A DNA stretch of 64,000 nucleotides from Streptomyces sp. CBMA29 (GCF_014596445.1 NZ_MECL01000002.1:119940-183939), one strand, 5' to 3'; shown: positions 7,790 to 15,700, counted from the first letter of the stretch. The notes: a model not told the origin generated them from the letters alone. A program made the numbers and translations.

Positions 7790-8051
7790 GCCTACCGACC
7801 CCGACTGCCTGACCGCATTCCTGGTCGTACAAGCGCATGACGGCGCCTGGTACGCCACCCCCACCATTCACCCCGTCTCCCCCCTGCGCCGCGCCACCGT
7901 CCGGGATCTCACCGCCGGGTGCAACGACGTCCTGGACGACATCCACGCCTCGAAGACCGCCCAAGCCGTCATCAACCGCCTCACGGAACTCGCCGTCGAA
8001 ACGAACGCGTTCACCGAACCGGAAAAGCTGGCGGAAACCCTCCGGAAGTAG
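7782..8051 (+). CDS. unrecognised small phage protein, last gene of its operon
   Basis: An 89-residue acidic protein with a compact strand-rich first part (FLVVQAHDGAWYATP) and helical second part. The ATG overlaps the end of the previous gene. A strong terminator hairpin follows within ten bases, so this is the end of a transcription unit that begins near the endolysin. Confidence 0.5.
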   Translation: MSEPTDPDCLTAFLVVQAHDGAWYATPTIHPVSPLRRATVRDLTAGCNDVLDDIHASKTAQAVINRLTELAVETNAFTEPEKLAETLRK

Positions 8052-8060
8052 GGAAACGAC

Positions 8061-8092
8061 GAAAGGGCCCCACCCCCGAGGAGGGCCCTTTC
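8061..8092 (+). terminator. intrinsic terminator
   Basis: Perfect ten-base arms GAAAGGGCCC (8061-8070) and GGGCCCTTTC (8083-8092) close a 12-base loop directly after the stop at 8051. Confidence 0.85.
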
Positions 8093-8165
8093 GCATAACG
8101 GAACGCTACCACGACACGAAATTCCCGTCCTACGCTGCCAGAACGGTCAGCAGAGGGAATCAATC

Positions 8166-8639
8166 GTGCTCACAGTCGTCATGGTGGTCGAAGGCGTACT
8201 GCGCCTCCCACAGTCAGAAGCCATGCTGGTCACCGGAAAGGGTCTTTTCGCAGCCCTCGCCCCGACCACACGCCTCTATTTGCTCTCCTACGCCTGGACA
8301 GAATCCGAGCTGCAATCGTGGCTCGCGCGTAATCAGCTCACCGGGCACCTCGGAATCATCACCGCGTCCGGCCCCACCCCGCAGCAGCGACTCGACGCAC
8401 TCCGGCGCATTCGCTCCTGGCGCGTCGAGCTGGTCATCGAACCGGACCCCCAATGCGCCGCGCTGGAAATCGCCGAGGGATGGACAGCACTCCTCCACGC
8501 CCCCGCTCTGTACGCGGAACCCGCCTGGCGGCCCGACCACACCGGCCACATCCGCCCCTGGCAAGCGCTGACCGACGAAATGCAGCACCAGGAAAACCTA
8601 CGCCTCCGCGAAAACCGTGCGCGCACCACACCCGAGTAA
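8166..8639 (+). CDS. HAD-like phage protein without the catalytic Asp
   Basis: The 157-residue protein resembles small actinophage HAD-superfamily proteins: a first strand followed by EGVLR, a TRLYLLSYA strand where the second HAD motif would sit, and ELVIEPDPQCA resembling the acidic third motif. The nucleophile position of the canonical DxDG motif reads VVEG, so the usual phosphatase chemistry is unlikely. It starts at GTG 8166 behind AGAGGGA. A new transcription unit probably begins here. The assignment rests on remembered pattern similarity and is moderate. Confidence 0.45.
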   Translation: MLTVVMVVEGVLRLPQSEAMLVTGKGLFAALAPTTRLYLLSYAWTESELQSWLARNQLTGHLGIITASGPTPQQRLDALRRIRSWRVELVIEPDPQCAALEIAEGWTALLHAPALYAEPAWRPDHTGHIRPWQALTDEMQHQENLRLRENRARTTPE

Positions 8640-8648
8640 GGCAACGCC

Positions 8649-8948
8649 ATGTACTGGAACGCCCCCCACCCCCGCCGATTCCGTCTCGTACGCGACCTGG
8701 ACATCACCGGAATCTCCGGCGACGGTCACGTGGTCGACGGCATCGAATTCGTGGACGGCTACGTAGCCCTGCGCTGGCGCCGCCCCCCGAACTCCCTCGC
8801 CATCTACGGGTCCATGGACGACGTCATCGCCATCCACGGCCACGATGGCGCCACCCGCGTCGAATACCTGGACCCACCCAACCGGCCCGACCCCGACGCC
8901 CTGGACGCCAGCCGACACGGACGCCCCCCGCGCAGCGGACCGGCCTAA
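8649..8948 (+). CDS. unrecognised small phage protein
   Basis: This 99-residue protein has a strand-rich core (GYVALRWRRPP, DVIAIHGHDGATRVEYL) and a Pro-rich end. It starts ten bases after the previous stop and is followed 15 bases later by the large TGT-like gene. Small proteins of this appearance occur in Streptomyces genomes and phages without known function. Confidence 0.5.
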   Translation: MYWNAPHPRRFRLVRDLDITGISGDGHVVDGIEFVDGYVALRWRRPPNSLAIYGSMDDVIAIHGHDGATRVEYLDPPNRPDPDALDASRHGRPPRSGPA

Positions 8949-8963
8949 CAACCGGGAGTCCAC

Positions 8964-10472
8964 GTGCTTTTCTACTTCGCCGGAGCCGAGATCCCCGGCC
9001 ACCGCAAGCTCCTCCTCCAAGAGCAAGTGCCCGACGTAGCCCTGTCTTTCATGGGCCTGCGCCGCCGCGTCAAGGGCACGCAGAACTGGTCGATTGCTGA
9101 GCATTTCGAGGAGACCAACGTAATTCTGCTGGACTCCGGCGGCCACACGCTCAATCGCGAAGGTGTCGAGGTCGCACAGGCGGAGATCCGCGATATTGCC
9201 CGGTCGTACGACGAATTCCTGGAGTCACAGGGCAACGCCGAGCGCGTAGACCAGTTCATCGAGCTCGACGCCCTGGCTATGGGAAAGGACTGGATCGAGG
9301 ACCGACGCGACTCGGACCTGTTCCGAGAAAAGGGCATCGCGGTCTGGCACGAGCAATGGGGCGTGGATGCACTCAAACACATGGCCGACCAGCACGAGTA
9401 CATCGCCGTGGGCCAGGGGACATGCGGAGACAGGGATATCATTCCGATGCTGCGGTCAATGGCTCGCAGCGGCGTGAAATTCCACGGCATGGGGTTCTCC
9501 TCCCCGCCGCTCATGCTCGCCCTGCAATGGGCGTCAGTGTCCAGCACCACGTGGATCTCAGCCGCCGCCCACGGCGAGACCATGGTGTGGACCGGGACAG
9601 AGCTGAAGCGGTACCCGGCCCGATACAAGGCGCAGGCTCGCAAACGGCACCGCGTTCTCTTCGAGAGCAACGGGCTGGACGCCGCCGCCATCGAGGCCGA
9701 CGACCCCACGGAGAACCTCAAACTGAGCTTGTGGTCGTGGTCGCAGCAGATCGCGGCCATCAATCAGCGCCGGAGCGAAGCAGTAACTCCCAAGGCAAAA
9801 TCGGTGGAATCCGTAACCGGGGAAAACAGGTCGGGGGTAGTTGAGACAACCATCTCAGAAGCGCGGAACGATGACGCAACTCTCACGTCACCCGGACGGC
9901 GCAAGCGGCTCTTGCCCGGCATCGAAACCGAAGCGTTCACCCACCGGTACACAGACCCAGAAACCGGCGAACGCAAGAGCCGAACAGAACATCTCCTCGT
10001 TGCAACCGATCCGAACGTCAGGGTCTGCGACGGGTGCCATCTCAAAGGAATGTGCCCCGAGTACGCACCTGGGGAGTCCTGCGTATACGAAATTCCGGTG
10101 CGCGTGCGCACCAAGGAGCAGTACGAAGCACTGGTGGACTCCATCGCCTCCGTGGGAGCCCAGCGGATGCTGAAAGCACACATGATGGAAGAGGTCCAGG
10201 GCGGTTACCCCGACCCGGTGCTCAACGGCCTGATCGACCAACTGGCCCGGATCGTCAAACTCAAGGCCGACCTGCAAAATGCGTCTTTCACTTTCTCCAT
10301 GCAGGTCCAGCAAAACGGCAGCGCAGAGGCCGGAATCCTGAGCCGACTTTTCGGAAAGGACGCCGTGGCACCCCCGGCCATCGAAAACCGCCCCGCTGTC
10401 CCGGTCGACCAGGCCCTGGCCGACCTCGGCATCGCCGACGTCATGGACGTCGAAATCGTGGAACCGGACTGA
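8964..10472 (+). CDS. tRNA-guanine-transglycosylase/DpdA-like protein with Cys4 and C-terminal extension
   Basis: The 502-residue protein appears bipartite. Residues 1-265 resemble the TGT barrel used by queuine/archaeosine enzymes and by phage DpdA, which exchange guanine for 7-deazaguanine bases in RNA or DNA. Seen here are LLDSGG (Asp57, the conserved first-Asp motif), VGQGTCGD, KFHGMGFSSP and a SxSST-W segment at 191-197. In DpdA-type proteins I expect Asp-Ser-Thr at that last place (the nucleophile), but here it is Ser193-Ser-Thr. Residues 353-375 carry CxxCx4CPx8C, then an IPVRVRTKEQ segment and helices ending near ILSRLFGKD, recalling unnamed actinophage proteins. GTG 8964 follows GGGAG. 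No other deazaguanine gene is visible, so activity is doubtful. Confidence 0.6.
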   Translation: MLFYFAGAEIPGHRKLLLQEQVPDVALSFMGLRRRVKGTQNWSIAEHFEETNVILLDSGGHTLNREGVEVAQAEIRDIARSYDEFLESQGNAERVDQFIELDALAMGKDWIEDRRDSDLFREKGIAVWHEQWGVDALKHMADQHEYIAVGQGTCGDRDIIPMLRSMARSGVKFHGMGFSSPPLMLALQWASVSSTTWISAAAHGETMVWTGTELKRYPARYKAQARKRHRVLFESNGLDAAAIEADDPTENLKLSLWSWSQQIAAINQRRSEAVTPKAKSVESVTGENRSGVVETTISEARNDDATLTSPGRRKRLLPGIETEAFTHRYTDPETGERKSRTEHLLVATDPNVRVCDGCHLKGMCPEYAPGESCVYEIPVRVRTKEQYEALVDSIASVGAQRMLKAHMMEEVQGGYPDPVLNGLIDQLARIVKLKADLQNASFTFSMQVQQNGSAEAGILSRLFGKDAVAPPAIENRPAVPVDQALADLGIADVMDVEIVEPD

Positions 10473-10814
10473 CCGTCAGCGCCGAGGGAGCTAGCAACTC
10501 CCTCGGCCGCCCACCGGCAAGAACACCGCCCCCCGCCAACACAGCCGAAGAGCCCGGATCGGCGATGAAGGCCGTCGCCGATCCGGGCTCCGTACGGCCC
10601 CCTGCGGGCGACCTCCTAATCCGGGGGGGGGCGGAAAATCCCCCGCAGGGGGTGCTTACGAGTCGGGGCGGGGCCCGCCACTGGCAGCGGCGGGCCCCCC
10701 CTCCCCACGGACGTACTGCGCGTTTCAATCCCATGAGCAGAGCACCCCGCGCAGTACGCCATGTCTAACGGCATCCCGCGCGACCGGTTACGCCGCCGCA
10801 CGGGTGACAGTAAC
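10473..10814. repeat. noncoding stretch with an array of four stem-loops between convergent modules
   Basis: This 342-base stretch has no credible gene. Besides the 16-base hairpin at 10550-10590 it holds three more perfect inverted repeats: CCCCCTGCGGG at 10598-10608 with its complement at 10642-10652 (33-base loop containing a G9 run), GGGGCCCGCC at 10670-10679 with 10689-10698 (nine-base loop), and CGTACTGCGCG at 10712-10722 with 10748-10758 (25-base loop). It lies between the rightward module and the leftward accessory genes. Possible roles are bidirectional termination, a structured RNA, a replication origin or a packaging site. Confidence 0.6.
10550..10590 (+). terminator. long perfect hairpin after the TGT-like gene
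   Basis: A perfect 16-base stem (10550-10565 with 10575-10590, first arm GAGCCCGGATCGGCGA) closes a nine-base loop 78 bases after the stop at 10472. There is no T-run, as is usual in Streptomyces terminators. Being symmetric, it can also stop leftward transcription. Confidence 0.75.
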
Positions 10815-11036
10815 TCACTCCTCCGTGGGACACCGCCGCCCATCATCGTACGAATCGACGTCGGCCGTGGGCGCATTGAGCACATCCGGCTGCGCTATGA
10901 AATGCACCGTGTCCGGCTGCGGCGTCTGCTCCACCACAGGTGCCCCCTGCTGGTCTTGGTTCGCCTGCCCGGCCTCCTCCCGCCGCTCCTGCCCACTCTG
11001 CTGCGGCCCCTCCACCGACTTGCGTGCGCGCACCAT
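10815..11036 (-). CDS. small hydrophilic phage protein
   Basis: The 73-residue product is very polar, rich in Gln, Glu and Asp (ERREEAGQANQDQQG), and likely unstructured. The start at 11036 has a strong GGAGGTAG site; longer frames to 11120 would run through the terminator hairpin at 11055-11090. It is the last gene of the leftward accessory module. No family is recognised. Confidence 0.5.
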   Translation of the reverse strand: MVRARKSVEGPQQSGQERREEAGQANQDQQGAPVVEQTPQPDTVHFIAQPDVLNAPTADVDSYDDGRRCPTEE

Positions 11037-11054
11037 AGCGCTACCTCCAATACG

Positions 11055-11090
11055 AAATGGGGCTGCCCGGAAACCCGGACAGCCCCATTT
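11055..11090 (-). terminator. terminator hairpin after the 11124-11417 gene
   Basis: Arms AAATGGGGCTG..CCGG (11055-11070) and CCGG..CAGCCCCATTT (11075-11090) pair with one C/A mismatch around a very short loop. It lies 34 bases downstream of the leftward stop at 11124. Confidence 0.75.
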
Positions 11091-11123
11091 TCCCGTAAGT
11101 TCAAAACACGTCGGTACCAAGAG

Positions 11124-11417
11124 TCACAACTCGTCCCCGATGATCTCTACCAAAGTCCCGTCGAAGGCTGTGAGAGACAGAATTCCCCCTCCTGAAACCG
11201 ACGCCTCGGCCGTGATGTCCTTCACCTGGACAAGCATGGTTCCGTCGCTCACTACGTGGCCCTCGCGCAACGTGCTCCAAGCGTCCGCACGGTTGAACAG
11301 CCCCTCATCAACCAGCCGGTTACACATCGCGATCTTAAGGAGATCCCAGTCACCTTCCGGCTCGATCAGTAGCCCCGTGGTGGCCTCTTCCAAGACGCGT
11401 GAAAATACGATCAGCAT
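11124..11417 (-). CDS. unrecognised small phage protein
   Basis: This 97-residue acidic protein has strand-rich ends and no Cys pairs (LSLTAFDGTLVEIIG near the C-terminus). I take ATG 11417 because an excellent AAAAAGGAG site lies just upstream, although the frame is open to 11456. The start overlaps the 3' end of the upstream gene by seven bases, indicating an operon. Function unknown. Confidence 0.6.
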   Translation of the reverse strand: MLIVFSRVLEEATTGLLIEPEGDWDLLKIAMCNRLVDEGLFNRADAWSTLREGHVVSDGTMLVQVKDITAEASVSGGGILSLTAFDGTLVEIIGDEL

Positions 11418-11896
11418 TGCTCTCCTTTTTCGACACCATCCCGCTGAATGCCGCATAAACGCAGACGGCGGAGCATGTGCATGACTTCATCTTTCGCGGT
11501 GTACAAGCCCGAAGTGAATTCGCCGTACAGGTCCTCGAAATTCCCGAGTTCCGAATCCGGCGCGGGCCTGATATTCACGGCACTGCACGCCCGCTCGTAC
11601 TGCTCACGGGTGTACACGCCCAACTCGCCTACAACCACCTCCACATGAGCGAGCGCCCTGGCTATACCAGCAGCGCGCAACGCCCGCTGCTCTGCCACCT
11701 CGCGACTGCTGTAGGAGAACCCGCTGATGTGCCTGCGGCCTTCCCAGACGAACCAGGACTCGTACACCGTCCCGTCGTCCCGCCCGCGCATCTCGCAGGC
11801 CAGCCTGACACCCTTGGGCAGCACCGTGGCCCACGGAAAGGGCGCCAGCACCACCACCCCCGCTCCCCAGACCGCTTTCGAACAGAATAGGGCCAC
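11411..11896 (-). CDS. unrecognised phage protein
   Basis: The product is up to 161 residues. The start is uncertain: GTG 11896 gives the longest frame but has no clear ribosome-binding site, and several in-frame GTG codons follow within the first 20 residues. The middle (REVAEQRALRAAGIARALA) looks helical and the C-terminus is charged with two Cys. Nothing points to a function. Confidence 0.5.
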   Translation of the reverse strand: MALFCSKAVWGAGVVVLAPFPWATVLPKGVRLACEMRGRDDGTVYESWFVWEGRRHISGFSYSSREVAEQRALRAAGIARALAHVEVVVGELGVYTREQYERACSAVNIRPAPDSELGNFEDLYGEFTSGLYTAKDEVMHMLRRLRLCGIQRDGVEKGEQC

Positions 11897-11934
11897 ACGT
11901 CGACAGCCGCCCGCCTGATCAAACTAATATGAAA

Positions 11935-11962
11935 AGCCCAGCCGGATACCACCGACCGGGCT
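11935..11962 (-). terminator. intrinsic terminator of the leftward 11998-12597 gene
   Basis: AGCCCAGCCGG (11935-11945) and CCGACCGGGCT (11952-11962) form an 11-base stem with two imperfect pairs. Read leftward the stem is followed by TTTT, giving a typical terminator. Confidence 0.75.
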
Positions 11963-11997
11963 CTCACAGGAAGACCCAAAGACGTCCCCCTCGGCGG

Positions 11998-12597
11998 CTA
12001 CCGCGCCCGAGCTGCCGCCCGTTCAGCCAGCTTGCGCCGCCGCCACGCCCTTGGAGGTGTCCCCTCCGGGCGCTCACGCTCCCACTGGACCTCCTCGGCC
12101 GCATCTGCGGCACACTGGCGCGCGTGCGCGGTGGCAATGGTCACGCAGCGCAGCGCCATCCCCACCGTCGCCAGGACCGCGCTGCGGAAACGGGGGTCCT
12201 CAGGGTCCGCCGCCGCCGCGTTGAAAACAGCCGGGAAAAGCAGATCGGGCCGGGGATTGGTCATCACCCACTCCACATGCCCGTCGGGCGGCGGTTCCGT
12301 GCCGACCTCCGTTACCAGAAGCGCCACGTGGGCCTGGACCTGACGCTGAAGCGCCGTGCCGTCCGGATCATCGGAGTCGAGATGCTGCTCCGACCCCACC
12401 AGCACATGCACGGTGTACTCACCCCACTCGTACCGGGCTACGCCGCTGGGGTCCAACCTGACTTCGGTCAGACTAGTGCTCCCGAGCGTCTGCGAATGCG
12501 GATACACCTGCCGCAGACCCGGATACTGCGCCGCGACAATCGCGGCAGCCTGTGCGGCAAAATCGCCACCGGCATCCGAAATTTCACTATCACTCAT
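11998..12597 (-). CDS. unrecognised 199-residue phage protein
   Basis: The protein begins MSDSEISDAGGDFAAQ and has an acidic N-terminal two thirds with predicted strands (EYTVHVLVGSEQ) and a strongly basic Arg/Ala-rich C-terminal helix (RAWRRRKLAERAAARAR). No membrane segment or known motif is visible. AAGGAGG precedes the ATG at 12597. It stands alone between a terminator and about 115 bases of noncoding DNA upstream. Confidence 0.55.
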   Translation of the reverse strand: MSDSEISDAGGDFAAQAAAIVAAQYPGLRQVYPHSQTLGSTSLTEVRLDPSGVARYEWGEYTVHVLVGSEQHLDSDDPDGTALQRQVQAHVALLVTEVGTEPPPDGHVEWVMTNPRPDLLFPAVFNAAAADPEDPRFRSAVLATVGMALRCVTIATAHARQCAADAAEEVQWERERPEGTPPRAWRRRKLAERAAARAR

Positions 12598-12713
12598 AAC
12601 TGCCCCTCCTTGAGTCCGCGCACGTCACTCCGCGACCGCGCGCTTTGAGATCCGGCACGCCGTACCCCGGCACCTCAACCCCCTATGCCCGGCCGGTGTA
12701 CCGCACCGAAGGT

Positions 12714-12875
12714 TTACGGACCCACTCCGTAGGGCAGCGACGTAGTCAAATGCCAGTCGCCGTCTTCCTCCGGGCGCAGGATGAAAAGAGCCTCGAATTC
12801 AGGCTTGTTCCCGATCCCTCCGTTGAGCTGAGAAGAGTGCTTGGACTTGCGCCATTCCAATTTTTGCGACGTCAT
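12714..12875 (-). CDS. very small phage protein
   Basis: A 53-residue basic-to-acidic peptide (MTSQKLEWRKSKHSSQLNGG...). The ATG at 12875 overlaps the stop of the upstream gene as TAATG, indicating translational coupling. The frame extends further upstream but would then overlap the neighbour in another frame. Unknown function. Confidence 0.45.
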   Translation of the reverse strand: MTSQKLEWRKSKHSSQLNGGIGNKPEFEALFILRPEEDGDWHLTTSLPYGVGP

Positions 12876-13138
12876 TACGGCAACCCCAGCACTTCGTTCA
12901 CCGGCTTGAGACCCGCCAGCCGCTGCAACTTCGCGTCCGGCACCCCAACACCCGTCCCGCCCTCCGCGAGCGCGCACAGGCCCTCCACGACCCGGCAGAA
13001 TGCCTCCCGGTCAACGGCGTAACCGTCCCGCAGACAGGCAGGCTCCACACCACCGTTCGCCGTCTTGATCTGATCCAGGCCCTCCCCCACTTGACGTGCC
13101 CATCCCTCGACGGACTTGACTACACGTGCGTCACTCAT
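12875..13138 (-). CDS. small helical phage protein
   Basis: The 87-residue product looks alpha-helical (VVKSVEGWARQVGEGLDQIK). ATG 13138 has a good GGAGGA site. The frame stays open to a GTG at 13252, whose extra 38 residues also look protein-like, so a 125-residue form overlapping the upstream stop is possible. No family recognised. Confidence 0.45.
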   Translation of the reverse strand: MSDARVVKSVEGWARQVGEGLDQIKTANGGVEPACLRDGYAVDREAFCRVVEGLCALAEGGTGVGVPDAKLQRLAGLKPVNEVLGLP

Positions 13139-13239
13139 CCCGTGTTCCTCCACGCCCTGACCTCGTTTTTGATTTTCCTCATAGCTGGCGTACCCCAGCT
13201 CCCAGCCAGACGCACGCTGTACGGGTGTGACTGTCGCGA

Positions 13240-13527
13240 TCAGGCTGTCCACTCATCCGGCCAGCCTGATCGCTGGAGGGTGAAAACCCCCGGAGGGATC
13301 TGCAAGCCGCCGAACCCGCCCTCTGTCTTCGCAGCGGCGACCAGCGTGCGCACGTACCCCACATCCTCCGTCAGCAGAGTGGCCCGGCCAGTAAAGGTGT
13401 CGTCCACCATGAGAACTCCGTAGCCGCCCTCGACGGCGGTCACTCCAGCGGCTGCGCACCAGGCCAGATACAGTTCGTGCCCCCCAAGCTCCGCAGGCGT
13501 CGCGAACGCGTATTCGTATTGACTCAT
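13240..13527 (-). CDS. unrecognised small phage protein
   Basis: A 95-residue product starting MSQYEYAFATPAELGG with conserved-looking acidic and Gly-rich strands (GGYGVLMVDD). Two consecutive ATGs (13530, 13527) follow an AAAAGGAG site, and I use the second for better spacing. It ends in a GTG overlap with a possible longer form of the downstream gene. Function unknown. Confidence 0.5.
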   Translation of the reverse strand: MSQYEYAFATPAELGGHELYLAWCAAAGVTAVEGGYGVLMVDDTFTGRATLLTEDVGYVRTLVAAAKTEGGFGGLQIPPGVFTLQRSGWPDEWTA

Positions 13528-13537
13528 CATGCTCCTT

Positions 13538-13702
13538 TTAGGGTTGTCCAACAGCGTAGAGCTGGGCGCTGACAGACGAGAGCGCCCCTGCCAAAACGAC
13601 GGGGCGCCGCCCAGGGACTTGTGCTAGCTCGGCGCGCTCGGGGTGGTCGTCGTCCCACGGGTACGTGGGCTGCTGCGGTTCGGGGGACTGCGGTTCGGTC
13701 AT
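13538..13702 (-). CDS. small Pro/Glu-rich phage protein
   Basis: The 54-residue product (MTEPQSPEPQQPTYPWDDDHPERAE...) starts at 13702 behind an AGGAAGG-like site. It has a polar Pro-rich N-terminal half and a more hydrophobic end. Upstream in-frame codons up to 13819 lie in what looks like the promoter region between the integrase side and this module. Confidence 0.45.
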   Translation of the reverse strand: MTEPQSPEPQQPTYPWDDDHPERAELAQVPGRRPVVLAGALSSVSAQLYAVGQP

Positions 13703-13846
13703 GACGGACCTTCCTGTTCCTAGTGAGTGCCCCGCAGCGTAGGGCCGGGGACTGACAAAATCGGTATCTGGGGGACCTATTAAAGCAAAAATGGACCACT
13801 CGGATGGCGGTCCCCCCAAAAAAATGACCGGGCGACCATCAGATGC

Positions 13847-13999
13847 GTGAGCACACCCGACGACCGCCCGGCTACGTCTGTGGCACTACGCGCTAAGCAC
13901 AACCCCACCGAGGAAGAATGCTGGGCAGATTTCTGGCGGGTAATTGGCGAGATCGCTCACCGGATCTGGGTCGAAGACCACGCGTCAAGCAACCGCTGA
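13847..13999 (+). CDS. 50-residue protein beside the integrase, candidate accessory or directionality factor
   Basis: A GTG at 13847 opens a 50-residue frame ending at 13999: an N-terminal polar stretch, then a helix-like EEECWADFWRVIGEIAHRIW segment with Trp and acid residues. It is read toward the integrase and overlaps its 3' end by 15 bases. No good ribosome-binding site is visible. Small proteins next to serine integrases are sometimes recombination directionality factors, but here that is only a positional guess. Confidence 0.4.
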   Translation: MSTPDDRPATSVALRAKHNPTEEECWADFWRVIGEIAHRIWVEDHASSNR

Positions 14000-15643
14000 C
14001 TTCAACCGCTTGTCGGCAATCCGCATAGACGCGTCCGCCCACAACGGCACCACCTGCGCGTGGCTACCAGCCGTGTCAGAAACAGTAGGCGGCGTTACGC
14101 GCACGTGGTCAACCACCTTGCGTAGCGCTCGGCGCTTTTCGTCAGGTGTAGCGCTACCCCAGACTGCCAGGAGTCCTTGGAATACCTCACGCTCCGGCAC
14201 GCGGTTAGCTGCTGCCTCCCGCCGCAGCCGCTCTAGCCTCGCCTTCGCGTCAGACAACTCGACGCGCACCAACTCCATCCGATTCTTCGCTTCGGACAAC
14301 TCCGTCAGCCCCGCCTCGTACCCTTCATTGATCCGATTCTTCTTTCGCTCAAGGTCATCGATCAGCTTCTCGATGGTCGGGATCTCCGAGACATGCCTTT
14401 CCGCCATGGCCGCACGCTCCATGCTCACCTGCGCCAGGTTCTCGCCACCCTGAGCCATCCGCAGAATCCACTCTTCGACGACAGCTTCCAGTCGATGCAT
14501 CGCCATACTCAGCATGCTATTGCGCGCGTGCCGCTCGCTTCGATGGCAGGTGAAGTACCGGATACGCTCTGCCCCCTTTCGCGTTTGCCCGCTGACATTC
14601 ATCACCAGACCGCACGGAGTGCCGTCCTCGCGCAAGTCACCACAGCGAACAAGGGACGATAGAGCAAACTTGGGCGCACTTTCACGAGTGCTCGGACTTC
14701 CCTGACGCAGCCGTCGCTCAACGTAGGCGTCCCAGATCTCCTGCGAGATCAGTGCGTCATGTGCGCCGTCCGCCCAGATATCGTATGTGTCCGGCCGGGT
14801 GTTCGTGGCTCGTTCCGTTTTGTTGGAGCGCCCGCGTAGCAGGCCCGCAGCAAACCCACTGTCGAGCACAGCTCGCCAGGCCGATTCATCCATCCGATTC
14901 CCTCGGAGCGAAATGACGCCCTGATGCCAGGCATCCTGCGAAACCGAGTACATTGTTCTGTCATCTACGATTTTTTCGTACGCCTCTGTCAGTGCTCTGC
15001 TGCGAAGGACGCGCTCGGGCTCGTCGGGCAGAAGATACTCCGGGACGAGCAGGCCACCACATTTATTGCGGCATGCGTAGGCCCGCGAATCGGGCTCGGG
15101 CCGGTAGCAGTCGGGGCATCGCGCATAACCGAAGCGTGGTTGACCGCCATGTGGAAGACCCACTTCAAGTCGCCCCTTATGCGCTGACTTCCAGCCCTCT
15201 GTGATTGTGTCGAGCTGGTACTCAGCAAGACGGAGGAACTGGTCGCGCATGTATCGACCTGCGGCGGTAGTGGCGTCGATGTCCTGCGTGGCGGACAGCA
15301 GTTCGCCGCCGACGGCTTCAAGCTGCTTGATGTAGTGGAGCGAGCCTACGAGGGTGCGGCCGAAGCGGCTGTACTCCCAGACAATGATGGCGTCTGCCTC
15401 GCCATTTTTTACGCGCTCGATGATGCTCGAAATCTTGCGCTTCGCGAAGCCAGCCCCGGATAGGTCCAGATCCGCGACGGGGTCGCCTACGATACGAATA
15501 TTACGGGAGAGGCAGAATGCTTGGCAGATGGCCAGTTGCTGTTCGGGGCTCTTCATGTTCTCTCGGGCGGTGCTCACCCGGATGTAGATGATGGCACTCC
15601 GGATGACCCTCCCTGACGCGAGTGTTAGTGCAACACCACTCAC
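13985..15643 (-). CDS. large serine integrase
   Basis: The 552-residue enzyme has the full large-serine-recombinase layout. The resolvase domain (about 15-160) holds YIRVS with catalytic Ser24 and VWEYSRFGR with the active-site arginines. Next is the recombinase domain (about 165-320), then a zinc beta-ribbon (CG...PCG...FTCHR, about 335-375) interrupted by a long coiled coil (about 395-465). An additional CxxC..CxxxC cluster at residues 176-195 sits at the start of the recombinase domain. It catalyses attP x attB recombination through a Ser-DNA link. GTG 15643 follows AAGGAG four bases upstream. It lies about 100 bp from the ada junction, as expected for an integrase next to attP. Confidence 0.95.
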   Translation of the reverse strand: MSGVALTLASGRVIRSAIIYIRVSTARENMKSPEQQLAICQAFCLSRNIRIVGDPVADLDLSGAGFAKRKISSIIERVKNGEADAIIVWEYSRFGRTLVGSLHYIKQLEAVGGELLSATQDIDATTAAGRYMRDQFLRLAEYQLDTITEGWKSAHKGRLEVGLPHGGQPRFGYARCPDCYRPEPDSRAYACRNKCGGLLVPEYLLPDEPERVLRSRALTEAYEKIVDDRTMYSVSQDAWHQGVISLRGNRMDESAWRAVLDSGFAAGLLRGRSNKTERATNTRPDTYDIWADGAHDALISQEIWDAYVERRLRQGSPSTRESAPKFALSSLVRCGDLREDGTPCGLVMNVSGQTRKGAERIRYFTCHRSERHARNSMLSMAMHRLEAVVEEWILRMAQGGENLAQVSMERAAMAERHVSEIPTIEKLIDDLERKKNRINEGYEAGLTELSEAKNRMELVRVELSDAKARLERLRREAAANRVPEREVFQGLLAVWGSATPDEKRRALRKVVDHVRVTPPTVSDTAGSHAQVVPLWADASMRIADKRLKSAVA

Positions 15644-15700
15644 AACGCTCCTTATGCGGCCAGCTCGACGGACTGGCGGCTGATCCCCATGTTCACGCGC

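Noticed and set aside
8964..10472. Complete 7-deazaguanine DNA modification (dpd) system
   Set aside because: Only the TGT-like protein is present. No queC/D/E, folE-like or other dpd genes occur in the window and its apparent nucleophile is missing.
12977..13252. Longer leftward form of the 12875-13138 protein
   Set aside because: The extension looks coding-like, but the strong ribosome-binding site before 13138 favours the shorter form; kept as an alternative only.
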